Of a stretch of 64,000 bases of DNA, positions 1-9,161 are shown one piece after another. The stretch is from Roseburia sp. 499 (GTDB lineage Bacteria > Bacillota > Clostridia > Lachnospirales > Lachnospiraceae), in assembly GCF_001940225.2 (NCBI RefSeq), contig NZ_CP135164.1, forward strand, positions 1,054,001 through 1,118,000, read 5' to 3'. The first letter of the stretch is position 1, and each line of letters starts with the position of its first letter. The notes beneath the pieces were generated by a model. It was not told the origin of the DNA, did no database searches, and saw only the letters and a program-made list of their open reading frames with translations. Both the position numbers and the translations under genes were made by a program.

Positions 1-942
1 GTGATTGAAATTACACATCTGACCAAGAAATATGGCAATCATGTGGCAGTAGATGACTTAAGTCTTACTGTGGAAAAAGGAAAAATATATGGTTTCCTTG
101 GACCAAACGGGGCTGGAAAGTCTACTACTATGAACATGATTACAGGGTATCTTGGAGCCACATCCGGAGAAATAAAAATCAACGGATTCGATATTTTGAA
201 ACAGCCTCAGGAGGCGAAAAAGTCTATCGGCTATCTGCCGGAAATGCCACCACTGTATGTCGAAATGACAGTAAAGGAATATATGAGATTTGTCGCAGAA
301 TTAAAGCAGATTCCAAAGTCAGAACGCCAAGAAGCAGTAGAAAAGGCGATGGAAATGACAGGCATTACGGAAATGAAGGAAAGACTGATACGAAATCTGT
401 CTAAAGGATATAAGCAGAGAGTGGGAATGGCTCAGGCAATCCTAGGATTTCCGGAGATTATTATTTTAGATGAACCGACGGTTGGATTAGATCCAAAGCA
501 GATGATAGAGGTTCGAGAACTGATAAAAAAGTTGGGAGAAGACCATACAGTTATTTTGAGTTCTCATATTCTTTCTGAAATCAGTGCGGTATGTGATCAT
601 ATTTTTATTATTTCCAAGGGAAAATTGGTGGCAAGTGATACCACAGAAAATCTGACTGCAAAAATGCAGGGCGGGCTGGAACTGACATTGGAAATTAAAG
701 GCGCAGAAGAAGATGTGCGAAGAGTGGCAGAAAATATTTCCGGTGTACATAGTATGCAAATAGAGATGGAAAATGAAGAGATTTGTAAGTTGATATTAGA
801 AACGGAGAAAGATACGGATATTCGGGAACAAGTATTTTATGCTTTTGCAGATGCTGAACTTCCTATCTTCGGCATGAGTACCAGTGGAAAATCCTTGGAG
901 GATATTTTCCTTACACTGACTGGGGAAGGAGGACAACAGTAA
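1..942 (+). CDS. ABC exporter ATP-binding subunit (GldA/CcmA-like)
   Basis: 313 aa ATPase that would energise the permease encoded immediately downstream at the cytoplasmic face of the membrane. Visible motifs are Walker A GPNGAGKST near residue 34, the signature LSKGYKQRVGMAQ near 134, Walker B IIILDEPTVGLD near 150 and the switch histidine in SSHILSE. The N-terminal half is the ABC domain; residues ~215-313 form a C-terminal extension usual in GldA-type ATPases. The stop overlaps the next start by one base, so the three genes form one operon. The GTG start lies on the first base of the window; it fits the family N-terminus, but no ribosome binding site can be seen. The exported substrate is not identifiable. 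Confidence 0.9.
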   Translation: MIEITHLTKKYGNHVAVDDLSLTVEKGKIYGFLGPNGAGKSTTMNMITGYLGATSGEIKINGFDILKQPQEAKKSIGYLPEMPPLYVEMTVKEYMRFVAELKQIPKSERQEAVEKAMEMTGITEMKERLIRNLSKGYKQRVGMAQAILGFPEIIILDEPTVGLDPKQMIEVRELIKKLGEDHTVILSSHILSEISAVCDHIFIISKGKLVASDTTENLTAKMQGGLELTLEIKGAEEDVRRVAENISGVHSMQIEMENEEICKLILETEKDTDIREQVFYAFADAELPIFGMSTSGKSLEDIFLTLTGEGGQQ

Positions 943-3077
943 TGTGGGCAATTTATAAAAGAGAAATAAAATCACTTTTTCAGTCTGTAATCGGCTGGCT
1001 GTTTTTAGCAGCAATTATGGCATTGTTTGGACTATATTTTTATGTATACAATTTGATGTATGCATCTCCGTATATCAGTAATACATTATCGGCAACCACA
1101 GTAATTTTGTTGATTGCAGTACCGGTACTTACTATGCGTGTGCTGGCAGAAGAACGCAAGGCAAAGACGGACCAGCTGCTATTAACATCCCCTGTTTCTG
1201 TAGGAGATTTGGTAGTAGGAAAGTATTTGGCAGTAGGTACGATTTTTACAGTTTCCATAGTGATGATAGGAATTACACCATTGTTTTTACGAATTTTTGG
1301 AGAAATACCTTTTAGTGAGTGTTATGCAGCAGTATTAGGATTCTGGTTGTTTGGTATGACATGTATTGCTATAGGTACTTTTATTTCTTCTATTACGGAA
1401 AGTCAGGTAATTGCAGCAGTACTGACCTTTGCGGCGTTGTTCTTAGGTTATATGATGAGTGGAATTACTCAGGTAATTTCTTCTACCGGAAATATTATAA
1501 CTAAGATATTGAACGGTTTTGATTTGACTAGTGGATTGGATAATTTTTTCCAGGGATGCCTCGATGTAAAAGCTATTATTTATTATGTGTCATTGTCAGC
1601 GTTATGCTTGTTCTTTGCATGTCAAGCTATTCAAAAGAGACGGTGGAGCATGAGTACAAAAAAAATAAAGCTTGGAGTATTCAGTAGTGGTATGATTGCA
1701 GTAGCGCTTGTGGCAGCCGTGGCAGTAAACATGGTAGCATCTCAGTTACCGGAAAAGATAGCAAGCATTGATGTAACCTCTCAGAAATTATACTCTATTA
1801 CCGATAACACGGAAAAGATTTTAAAGGACTTGAAAGAGGATATTACTATTTATGTTCTTGCAAAAAAGGATAGTCAGGATACCAATTTGGAAAAAACACT
1901 GAAACGGTATGAGGATGCTTCTAGTCATATTACAGTGGAGTATAAAGACCCATCCGTATCCCCAACCTTTTACAGAGAGTATTCAGACACAGCCTTAACC
2001 AGTAACAGTCTTATTGTGGTAGGAGAGAATCGTTCGAAAGTAATTGATTATAATGATATTTATGAATATAGTGTAGATTACAGCACCTATCAGCAGACAG
2101 TATCCGGTTACGACGCAGAAGGTCAGCTGACCAGTGCAATTTCTTATGTTACCAGCGAAAATACGACAGTGATGTATCAAATTAGTGGACACGGAGAAGC
2201 GACTTTGTCTGGAAGCTTTACGGATGCATTAGAAAAGCAGAATGTAGATGTTGCTTCTTTGAATTTGGTAGAAAATGAAACAATTCCGGAAGATGCAGCA
2301 TGTCTTTTCATGATAGCACCGAAGCAGGATTACTCGGAAGATGATGTAAATAAGATAAAGAGTTATCTCGAAAATGGTGGAAAAGCAGTAATTGTAGGAA
2401 ATTATGAGGCTGAGGATTTAACAAACTTCAAAACAATTTTGGCAGCATATGATGTAAGTATTGTGGATGGTATGGTAATGGAAGGAGAGTCAGGATATTA
2501 TTATCCTCAGGCGCCATATTGCCTTTTGCCGGAAATTGAGTATGATACTGTAACCTCAGAGGCAAGCAATGGATACATTTTTGCACCTTACTGTCAGGGA
2601 TTTACTTATCCGGAACAGACGGAGGAAGAAGCAGAAAGCAGTGATATTACTTATACGCCACTTCTTACCACTTCAGAAAGTGCTTATTCCAAGGTAGACT
2701 TGGCAAATGCAGAAACCTTTAATAAAGAAGAAAATGATATCGCAGGTCCTTTTACAGTGGGATTGCATGTGTCAAAAGCATCAACGGAAGAAGAGGGAGA
2801 AAGTACAGAACTTTATTTGTTTGGTGCAGCAGATATTTTCACGGATGAAGCAAGCAGCTATGTATACGGAAACAATCTGAATCTTTTTACAGGAATTACG
2901 ACTCAGTTTAGTGGTGGAGAAGCAGAAAGTATAATTCCGGTAAAATCTTATGAGGTTTCCAGTTTAGTAGTGAGTCAGGCAGTGGTTACCGGTGGAATGC
3001 TGATTATGCTGGTTTTGATTCCGGTAGGATTGTTAGTAGCAGGTATTATCATCTGGGCAAGAAGGAGAAAACGATAA
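942..3077 (+). CDS. ABC permease fused to GldG-like auxiliary domain
   Basis: 711 aa membrane protein. Residues ~1-230 are an ABC-2 type permease with about six hydrophobic segments (GldF-like). From ~235 a second module begins with a new membrane segment and the sequence SQKLYSITDNTEKILKDL, typical of the GldG/ABC_transp_aux family, a large extracytoplasmic domain ending in a C-terminal transmembrane helix (~685-705) and a basic tail ARRRKR. GldF and GldG are separate proteins in Bacteroidetes; in many Clostridia they are joined as here. It overlaps the ATPase stop and the DUF4340 start by one base each. The role of such exporters in Firmicutes is unknown; gliding is not implied. Confidence 0.85.
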   Translation: MWAIYKREIKSLFQSVIGWLFLAAIMALFGLYFYVYNLMYASPYISNTLSATTVILLIAVPVLTMRVLAEERKAKTDQLLLTSPVSVGDLVVGKYLAVGTIFTVSIVMIGITPLFLRIFGEIPFSECYAAVLGFWLFGMTCIAIGTFISSITESQVIAAVLTFAALFLGYMMSGITQVISSTGNIITKILNGFDLTSGLDNFFQGCLDVKAIIYYVSLSALCLFFACQAIQKRRWSMSTKKIKLGVFSSGMIAVALVAAVAVNMVASQLPEKIASIDVTSQKLYSITDNTEKILKDLKEDITIYVLAKKDSQDTNLEKTLKRYEDASSHITVEYKDPSVSPTFYREYSDTALTSNSLIVVGENRSKVIDYNDIYEYSVDYSTYQQTVSGYDAEGQLTSAISYVTSENTTVMYQISGHGEATLSGSFTDALEKQNVDVASLNLVENETIPEDAACLFMIAPKQDYSEDDVNKIKSYLENGGKAVIVGNYEAEDLTNFKTILAAYDVSIVDGMVMEGESGYYYPQAPYCLLPEIEYDTVTSEASNGYIFAPYCQGFTYPEQTEEEAESSDITYTPLLTTSESAYSKVDLANAETFNKEENDIAGPFTVGLHVSKASTEEEGESTELYLFGAADIFTDEASSYVYGNNLNLFTGITTQFSGGEAESIIPVKSYEVSSLVVSQAVVTGGMLIMLVLIPVGLLVAGIIIWARRRKR

Positions 3078-3655
3078 TGGATGGACAAAAAAAACAGTTT
3101 ATTGGCATTTGCGTCCTAGTGATTGTGTGTGTTGCAGCCTATTTTGGATTAAAGACTTATAATGAAAAGGCAGCGGAACAGGAACAGAAGGAAGAAGAAA
3201 GTAAAAAAATAGAAGCAGTAAGTATTGATAAGGATGCCGTAAAATCTTTTTCTTATCAGATAGATGGAAATACCATTACTTTTGAAAAAGAAGAATATAC
3301 CTGGTATTATCAGCCGGATCATAGTATTAACATTGACCAGGATGCAATCAGTGAAATGTTGGATGCAGTAACAGCAGTGACAGCAGAAGAAAAACTAGAG
3401 AATGTAGAAGATACCAGTGAGTACGGATTTGATAGCCCTACCAATGTATTGACTTTTACCATGGAGGATGGAACCAGAACTATCACTATTGGTATGCAAA
3501 ATGAAATCACCAGTGAATATTACATTATGGATAATAATTCTAGTGCTATTTATGTGGTAGAGACGAATCTGAATACAACTTTCTCGAAATCCGTTGAGGA
3601 TGTGACTGCGGAAGAAGAGGAGACAGAAGATACAACAGATACAACTGGAGAATAA
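3077..3655 (+). CDS. DUF4340 domain membrane-anchored protein
   Basis: 192 aa protein with one N-terminal membrane helix (IGICVLVIVCVAAYFGL, residues ~7-23), a charged linker rich in Glu, Gln and Lys, and an extracytoplasmic beta-rich domain resembling DUF4340, shorter than the usual 300-450 aa and apparently containing one repeat. The tail is very acidic (EEEETEDTTDTTGE). DUF4340 proteins are commonly encoded directly after GldG-like proteins, and the start overlaps the preceding stop by one base, so it probably acts as an accessory of the same exporter. Biochemical function is unknown. Confidence 0.75.
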   Translation: MDGQKKQFIGICVLVIVCVAAYFGLKTYNEKAAEQEQKEEESKKIEAVSIDKDAVKSFSYQIDGNTITFEKEEYTWYYQPDHSINIDQDAISEMLDAVTAVTAEEKLENVEDTSEYGFDSPTNVLTFTMEDGTRTITIGMQNEITSEYYIMDNNSSAIYVVETNLNTTFSKSVEDVTAEEEETEDTTDTTGE

Positions 3656-3663
3656 AAAGATAT

Positions 3664-3705
3664 AAAAAGCAGGAACACATGTTCTGACATGCGTTCCTGC
3701 TTTTT
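3664..3705 (+). terminator. Rho-independent terminator of the Gld-type operon
   Basis: Left arm AAAAAGCAGGAAC pairs with GTTCCTGCTTTTT across a short loop and the right arm ends in a T run. It lies 9 bases after the DUF4340 stop. Confidence 0.85.
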
Positions 3706-3840
3706 GCTATGACTCTATACAACACTATATCATAATCAAAAATATAAGTCTAGTATTAATTTTATTTTTTTGTTATCCTTACTAAGCAACAAAAAAAGAG
3801 AGAAAAAACAAAGCAAATGCGAAGAAGGAGGCAAAAGCAT

Positions 3841-5865
3841 ATGAGAGAAGAACAGGAATATTTTGATAGGTGTAGAGAGGTCATACGGCAGAATATCGTC
3901 CTTTATGAAGAAAAGGCGGAAAAGGGAAAAAAGGAAACAGAAGAATTGTATGCAGCAGTCTCCTCCGGGGATATGGAGCTTTACGACCAGCTGATTGTAA
4001 GTAGGGACATGCAGGAACATAATGAAAATATGCTGCGGAAAAACAAGGCAGCATTTCAGAAGCCTTATTTTGGAAGAGTGGATTATAAGGAAACAGAGAC
4101 CGGACAGGAGGAAAGTCTGTATATCGGGAAGAACGGAGTTTCCAAGGATAAAACGAATGTTATTGTTATCGACTGGAGGGCCCCGGTTTCCACACTGTAT
4201 TATGAAAATGAATTAGGAGCCGGAAGTTATGACGTCCCGGATATTGGAACTATTCCGGTAGATTTGCAACTTAAACGAACCTTTGATGTGAACGAAGGAA
4301 AGCTTTTGGGTTATTATGACAACGATACGGCAGCTACGGACGAATTATTGGTGAAGTATCTATCCCAGAATAAGGATGTGATTCTGGGAGATATTATTTC
4401 CACCATACAAAAGGAGCAAAACGAAATCATTCGTGAAACACCTTTTGCCAATGTGATTGTGCAGGGAGTGGCAGGAAGTGGAAAGACAACGGTTGCCATG
4501 CATCGGATTTCTTATATTTTGTACAACTACGAGAAACGTTTTACACCCAGTGAGTTTTGTATTATTGGAAGTAACGATATGCTACTTAACTATATCACTA
4601 GTGGATTGCCGGAGTTGGATGTACATCATGTAAAGCAGAAGAGGATGGATGCATTTTTCTGTGAAATGCTGGGAAGAGAGTGGAAGAAAAAATATAAAAT
4701 CATAGAACCGCAGGAAGCATTTAAGAGTAAATTGGCTTTTGTGAAGGAATTAGAAGAATATCTGGCAGAAATGCGAGAAAAACTGTTGCCTTGTACACCG
4801 GTGAAGGACGAAAGGCTTGGTGTGATTCTTTCAGACGAAAGTATTGCTACCACGTTGCAGGAAAATAGAAATGCTTCGGTGTATCAGATATGTAAACTTT
4901 TGAATGAGCGTATTAAGAACCGCATTCGTTTTCTGGTGCCGGAGGATAATTCTGATTATTGCAAGGAAAAGATAAAAGAGTATCGTGGATATTACAAATT
5001 AGAAGCACCTCAGAAAAATTTGTTAAATATTTATCAGAATTTTATAGAGCAATATGGCAAGAAACATCAGATGGATGTCACAGAATGGTCGGAAAGAACG
5101 AGGAAAGGGAACTTTGATGTTTATGATGTGGCAGCTCTTGCATTGATTCAAAAGCGGATTTCAGAAAAAGAAGTGCAGGATCAGTATGGACAGATTATTG
5201 TGGATGAAGCACAGGACTTTGGTTCTATGGTGTATTATGTGCTCAGCAGAATCTTGTCCGGATGCTATTTTACCATTATGGGAGATGTGTCCCAGAACAT
5301 TAACTATGAAACTGGTATGAATGATTGGGAGGATTTGCAACAGGAGATTTTTGAATCACAAAGAACGCGGTTTCACATTCTGGCAAAGAGTTATCGTAAT
5401 ACCATAGAGATTTCAGAATATGCAGGAAAAATACTAGAAAAAGCATCCTTTGGAAAGTATAAGATTCATCCGGTTATTCGTCATGGCAGACAGGTAGAAT
5501 TTTATAAGACCAGAGAGATTGCGAAAAAGACGGCAGAGCTTATCAAGGAGATACAAGAGCGAGGTTATGACACCACAGCAGTAATTTGTCGGGATGAGGC
5601 AGAGGCAGAACGAGCAAGAGAACAGTTAAAGGGATTAATGGGAGTAAAAGAAGGTGAAGACGAATTTCAGAAAGGAGTTATGGTACTTCCAATTCAGCTC
5701 ACGAAGGGATTAGAATTTGATGCAGTTATTTTATGGAATCCGGATGAAAATGCTTATCAGAAGAAAGAAGGAGATGCTAAGCTTCTGTATGTAGCGGTAA
5801 CTAGAGCATTGCATGAGTTGCATGTGGTGCATGACACAGCATTGTCGCACTTGTTTGAGAGATAA
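3841..5865 (+). CDS. HelD-like superfamily 1 helicase (RNA polymerase recycling type)
   Basis: 674 aa UvrD/Rep-like helicase of the HelD (helicase IV) family. An N-terminal coiled-coil region precedes a long insert and the helicase core. Motifs seen: Walker A GVAGSGKTT around residue 211, motif II IIVDEAQDF around 455, motif III GDVSQNI, and the C-terminal motif LLYVAVTRALHELHVV. In Bacillus HelD binds RNA polymerase and helps remove stalled complexes from DNA. An upstream in-frame ATG at 3817 is rejected because AAGGAGG at 3825-3831 sits correctly spaced before the ATG at 3841. It appears monocistronic. Its 3' end overlaps a convergent decayed gene by 65 bases. Confidence 0.85.
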   Translation: MREEQEYFDRCREVIRQNIVLYEEKAEKGKKETEELYAAVSSGDMELYDQLIVSRDMQEHNENMLRKNKAAFQKPYFGRVDYKETETGQEESLYIGKNGVSKDKTNVIVIDWRAPVSTLYYENELGAGSYDVPDIGTIPVDLQLKRTFDVNEGKLLGYYDNDTAATDELLVKYLSQNKDVILGDIISTIQKEQNEIIRETPFANVIVQGVAGSGKTTVAMHRISYILYNYEKRFTPSEFCIIGSNDMLLNYITSGLPELDVHHVKQKRMDAFFCEMLGREWKKKYKIIEPQEAFKSKLAFVKELEEYLAEMREKLLPCTPVKDERLGVILSDESIATTLQENRNASVYQICKLLNERIKNRIRFLVPEDNSDYCKEKIKEYRGYYKLEAPQKNLLNIYQNFIEQYGKKHQMDVTEWSERTRKGNFDVYDVAALALIQKRISEKEVQDQYGQIIVDEAQDFGSMVYYVLSRILSGCYFTIMGDVSQNINYETGMNDWEDLQQEIFESQRTRFHILAKSYRNTIEISEYAGKILEKASFGKYKIHPVIRHGRQVEFYKTREIAKKTAELIKEIQERGYDTTAVICRDEAEAERAREQLKGLMGVKEGEDEFQKGVMVLPIQLTKGLEFDAVILWNPDENAYQKKEGDAKLLYVAVTRALHELHVVHDTALSHLFER

Positions 5866-6391
5866 AATCAATCCTAAAACGATATTTGTCATTGGGAAGT
5901 TCAATCGCGCCATCTAGTAAAGGTTTCATTTCTTCACAACCTCCTACTTTTTCTAAATCTGCACAAATATGTGCGTAGAGGAGTTCGGTTAGTTCCAGTA
6001 GCTGAAAGGGAATCAGGACAATCATTTTTCTTCGGTTCAGTTCCGTGACATCGTGTTCCAGATACATGTAGTTTTGTACCTTGTAGTCAAATGTGCCCTG
6101 ATTGCAAAAGGAAATATGTAGAATACTTTCTTTCGGGATTCCGGGCTGATTGTCCAGATAAATGATCATTAGTTCGGGAAAATATAGGGTGTTGTCGTCG
6201 CTCCATTGTGACATGGCATAGAAGAATTCGTACTCAAAAACCCGTAATACAATCCTTTCATCTTTTGTCATCTGAGCTTCCAGATGAAAGGTATGGACGT
6301 CATTAATAATAACGATAATATCTGCAAATCGGTCTTTCAGACCGGGAGTGCTGACATGGTGTAGACACACCATAATTGAATTGGGAATCAA
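5801..6391 (-). pseudogene. Remnant of Rpn/PD-(D/E)XK nuclease family protein
   Basis: Open frame of about 196 codons resembling the middle of Rpn-family recombination-promoting nucleases (YhgA-like, formerly putative transposases). The segment RFADIIVIINDVHTFHLEAQ carries the usual acidic residue and E-x-Q pair of the PD-(D/E)XK core, followed by RVFEYEFFYAM. The N-terminal third expected in the family is missing: the frame opens after a TGA and offers only a TTG or an internal ATG with no ribosome binding site. The C-terminus is short and runs into helD, which it overlaps on the opposite strand. I read it as a truncated decaying gene rather than a functional nuclease. Confidence 0.55.
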
Positions 6392-6461
6392 ACGTACACA
6401 GGAAGTGTACAGATAGAGAATATAGTAATTGTATGGGCATTGTCAAGGAAAATATTTTTTA

Positions 6462-6500
6462 TTTAAAATGGGCGGGAAATTCAGTCCATTTCCCACCCAC
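6462..6500 (-). terminator. Terminator of the small membrane protein gene
   Basis: Imperfect inverted repeat (TGGGCGGGAAAT / ATTTCCCACCCA) just downstream, on the minus strand, of the stop at 6509. It is followed in that direction by a T-rich stretch (ATTTTAAATAAAAAATATTTT). Confidence 0.55.
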
Positions 6501-6508
6501 TCGATTGG

Positions 6509-6715
6509 CTAGTTCTTTTCTTTTTTTTCTTTTCTTGATTTTTCCATTAATGTGTAGAGCCATAAAATTCCTGGAAGGACAAGAGTAGTGGCAAGAGCGG
6601 CCATAAACATAGGGAAGAAATCTTTTCCTAAGATTGCTAATACCAGTGTGCCAAGATAGAGTGCCACTAGCAAGATAACACCAATCATAGCAAGAACCTG
6701 TTTTGCTTTTTTCAT
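6509..6715 (-). CDS. Small two-helix membrane protein
   Basis: 68 aa protein with two hydrophobic segments (residues ~6-28 and ~33-56) and a very basic tail (EKSRKEKKEKN), so both termini are probably cytoplasmic. The start at 6715 is chosen over an upstream ATG at 6748 because AGAGG lies about 9 bases before it on the minus strand. I do not recognise a family; similar short double-helix proteins are common in Lachnospiraceae. It is transcribed away from the palindromic element on its 5' side. Confidence 0.6.
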   Translation of the reverse strand: MKKAKQVLAMIGVILLVALYLGTLVLAILGKDFFPMFMAALATTLVLPGILWLYTLMEKSRKEKKEKN

Positions 6716-6813
6716 ATGAATACCTCTTTTATCATTTTCTAATAACATAGTATCGGGTTAGAGGAGATTTGGCAAGTAAAAATTAATTACTCTTCCGCCT
6801 TTATTTCAGATAA

Positions 6814-7200
6814 CTATAAAAATACTTATGGAAAGTTCAAGACATGTATTTTCCTAAGTTCGTTATCTGAGGTTTTTCCTTCTTCTGCAAAGAACCTGAT
6901 ACAAAAAATCCAATTTTAATATGAATTCACACTTTTAGTTCTTCTAGACAGCAGCAACAAGAATGTTTGATAAGGGTATGCCAAAAGAACTCGGACAGAT
7001 ACACATTCAAGACAATGTTCCTCTGTCCTCAAACATCTTTCTGGCATACCCATTCATTCTTTTATGCTGCTGTGAGAAGAACACAAAGTGTTCCACATAT
7101 GAAAATCGGATTTTTTGTATTCAGGTTCTAGTGCATGAATGGAAAAACCGAGTTTCGAATTAGGGAAATCACTTAACTTCCCATGAGTATTTCTACTAGT
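6814..7200. repeat. Large imperfect palindromic element, copy A (~387 bp)
   Basis: Almost the whole stretch folds back on itself. Matching arms from outside inwards include AAATACTTATGGAAAGTT with AACTTCCCATGAGTATTT, GAGGTTTTTCC with GGAAAAACCGAG, AGAACCTGATACAAAAAAT with ATTTTTTGTATTCAGGTTCT, CAGCAGCAACAAGAATG with CATTCTTTTATGCTGCTG, and GGGTATGCCA with TGGCATACCC; the apex is near 7013. A second copy in the same orientation lies at 45940-46418. Open frames inside it are not supported as genes. It could be a MITE-like mobile hairpin or a long hairpin RNA. No transposase and no clear target duplication are visible. Confidence 0.8.
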
Positions 7201-7221
7201 ATAAAAATAAAAGCGGAATAG

Positions 7222-7250
7222 TTGTTTTAAAAGAAAAAGTATAGTAGAAT
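7222..7250 (+). promoter_or_regulatory. Sigma-A type promoter of azlCD
   Basis: TTGTTT at 7222-7227 and TAGAAT at 7245-7250 with 17-base spacing. Because the -10 box covers an ATG at 7249, translation cannot begin there, which supports the azlC start at 7282. Confidence 0.6.
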
Positions 7251-7281
7251 GGACAGGAAAACAAAGGCTAAGGGTGATAAA

Positions 7282-7995
7282 ATGAATGAATTTAAACAGG
7301 GCATCAGGGATGGCTGTGCTATTGGCATTGGCTATTTTTCTGTGTCCTTTACTTTTGGAATTGCAGCAGTAGCAAGTGGTCTGGACTGGTGGCAGGCATT
7401 GGCAGTATCTTTTATGAATCTGACCTCTGCAGGGCAGTTTGCGGGAATTACAGTAATGGCAGCTGCCGGTTCTTATATTGAGATGGCGATATCACAGTTT
7501 ATTATCAACTTAAGATATGCGCTGATGAGTATTTCACTCTCACAGAAGGTAGATAAGAATTTTACCGCAGGAAAGAAAATGGTTCTGGGGTTTGCAGTAA
7601 CAGATGAAATATTTGCGGTATCCATGAGCCGGGAAGGAGAGGTTAGTAGCCAGTATTTTGCAGGACTTACGGTACTACCTCTTCTAGGTTGGAATCTGGG
7701 AACACTGGCAGGAGCAGTGCTGGGAGATGTTTTGCCAGATAATATTGTTTCGGCTTTGGGACTTGCCATTTATGGAATGTTTATAGCCATTGTGGTTCCT
7801 GTTGCCAAAAAGGACAAGCATGTGTTGATGATTGTACTTCTTGCAATAGCATTAAGCTTCGGCTTGTATTATCTGCCGGGATTAAATCGCATTTCCAGTG
7901 GATTTGCCATTATTATTTGTGCGGTTATAGCATCTGCGGTAGGAGCATGGTTATTTCCTGTACAGGATGAAGCAGAGGAGGAAATGGAATCATGA
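7282..7995 (+). CDS. azlC: AzlC family branched-chain amino acid export subunit
   Basis: 237 aa integral membrane protein with the AzlC signature near the N-terminus (FKQGIRDGCAIGIGYFSVSFTFGI) and LTSAGQFAG, plus the conserved stretch QFIINLRYALMS. AzlC works with the small AzlD partner to export branched-chain amino acids or analogues such as azaleucine; exact substrates cannot be read from sequence. The start at 7282 follows an AAGGGTG site; the ATG 33 bases upstream lies inside the promoter -10 box. The stop overlaps azlD by four bases (ATGA), indicating translational coupling. Confidence 0.88.
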   Translation: MNEFKQGIRDGCAIGIGYFSVSFTFGIAAVASGLDWWQALAVSFMNLTSAGQFAGITVMAAAGSYIEMAISQFIINLRYALMSISLSQKVDKNFTAGKKMVLGFAVTDEIFAVSMSREGEVSSQYFAGLTVLPLLGWNLGTLAGAVLGDVLPDNIVSALGLAIYGMFIAIVVPVAKKDKHVLMIVLLAIALSFGLYYLPGLNRISSGFAIIICAVIASAVGAWLFPVQDEAEEEMES

Positions 7996-8297
7996 AAAAT
8001 TTCTGGATTTATCTGCTGGTGATGTTTGCTGTGACCTATATGGTTCGAGTACTTCCTTTCTTGATTTTTCGTAAAAAAATCGAGAATAGATTTGTGCGTT
8101 CTTTTTTGGCATATATTCCTTATACGGTTTTGGGAGCTATGACCTTTCCTACTGTTTTTTATGCAACTGGGTCAGTTATTACAGCAAGTGCAGGAGTCAT
8201 TGTTGCACTAATCCTTGCCTATCGTGGAAAGGGGCTTTTTGAGGTGGCGGTGTTTGCAAGTTTGACGGCATTTTTAATGTCTCTTTTGCCCTTTTAA
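7992..8297 (+). CDS. azlD: AzlD family transport subunit
   Basis: 101 aa protein with three to four hydrophobic segments and the AzlD hallmark TYMVRVLPFLIF at residues ~15-26, followed by FLAYIPYTVLGAM. It is the small obligate partner of AzlC in the branched-chain amino acid exporter. Length is normal for the family. The start codon overlaps the azlC stop (ATGA), so the two are co-translated. Confidence 0.88.
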   Translation: MKNFWIYLLVMFAVTYMVRVLPFLIFRKKIENRFVRSFLAYIPYTVLGAMTFPTVFYATGSVITASAGVIVALILAYRGKGLFEVAVFASLTAFLMSLLPF

Positions 8298-8354
8298 AAA
8301 TAAGGAAAAAGTGTTAAACTAAGAAAAGAATAAAAAGAGAGAAGGAGATAAATT

Positions 8355-9074
8355 ATGGCAAATACACCAACACCACATATTGAAGCAAAGGAAGGGGATT
8401 TTGCAAAAACTGTTTTGATGCCAGGAGACCCGTTGCGTGCAAAGTTTATTGCAGAGACTTATCTGGAAAATGTCAGATGTGTGAATCAGGTACGAGGCAT
8501 GTTAGGGTTCACAGGAACTTATAAAGGAAAAGAGATTTCCGTTATGGGGTCCGGAATGGGAATGCCTTCTATCGGTATCTATTCCTATGAGTTATTTAAC
8601 TTCTACGGCGTGGACAACATTATCCGAGTAGGTTCTGCAGGAGCACTTCAGGATGATATCAATCTTATGGATGTAGTGATTGGTATGGGAGCGTCCATGG
8701 TATCAGACTTTGGAGATCAGTTTGGTTGTCCGGGACATCTGGCACCACTGGCAGATTACAATCTACTGAGCAAGGCAGTAGAAAGTGCCAAAGACCTTGG
8801 AACAGAAGTAAGGGTAGGAAATATCTTATCGGAAGATGCTTTTTACAACGACCGACCAAATCCAAAGGACTGTTTTAAAAAGATGGGCGTTCTGGCAGTG
8901 GAGATGGAAAGCGGAGCATTATACCTAAATGCGGCAAGAGCAGGAAAGCATGCTCTTTGCATTCTGACCATTTCTGACCACATTTATCGTCCGGAGGAGT
9001 TGACTTCGGAGGAAAGACAGTTAGGCTTCGGAAAAATGATTGAGATTGCATTAGAAACAGCAATTCGTGCATAA
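8355..9074 (+). CDS. deoD: Purine-nucleoside phosphorylase, DeoD type
   Basis: 239 aa, the normal length for the hexameric DeoD family. It phosphorolyses purine (deoxy)nucleosides to base and (deoxy)ribose-1-phosphate in purine salvage. Conserved features are the start MANTPTPHIEA, VLMPGDPLRAKFIAE (phosphate site), GSGMGMPSIGIYS, VEMESGALY and the catalytic Asp in ILTISDHI near residue 204. An AGAAGGAG site precedes the ATG. The gene is followed by a 19-bp perfect stem terminator and appears to be transcribed alone. Confidence 0.95.
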   Translation: MANTPTPHIEAKEGDFAKTVLMPGDPLRAKFIAETYLENVRCVNQVRGMLGFTGTYKGKEISVMGSGMGMPSIGIYSYELFNFYGVDNIIRVGSAGALQDDINLMDVVIGMGASMVSDFGDQFGCPGHLAPLADYNLLSKAVESAKDLGTEVRVGNILSEDAFYNDRPNPKDCFKKMGVLAVEMESGALYLNAARAGKHALCILTISDHIYRPEELTSEERQLGFGKMIEIALETAIRA

Positions 9075-9114
9075 GCAAATATCTATTTTTCTCATATTGA
9101 TTTTAGAATGCGGG

Positions 9115-9161
9115 AAACTCCCATTTGATATAGATTTCAACTATATCAAATGGGAGTTTTT
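9115..9161 (+). terminator. Strong terminator after deoD
   Basis: A 19-bp perfect stem, AAACTCCCATTTGATATAG with its reverse complement across a 7-base loop, followed by a T run. It lies between deoD and metE. Confidence 0.9.

Noticed and set aside
6963..7163. 66-codon open frame inside palindrome copy A
   Set aside because: It is an arm of the palindrome, has no ribosome binding site, and the matching region of copy B is not read the same way.
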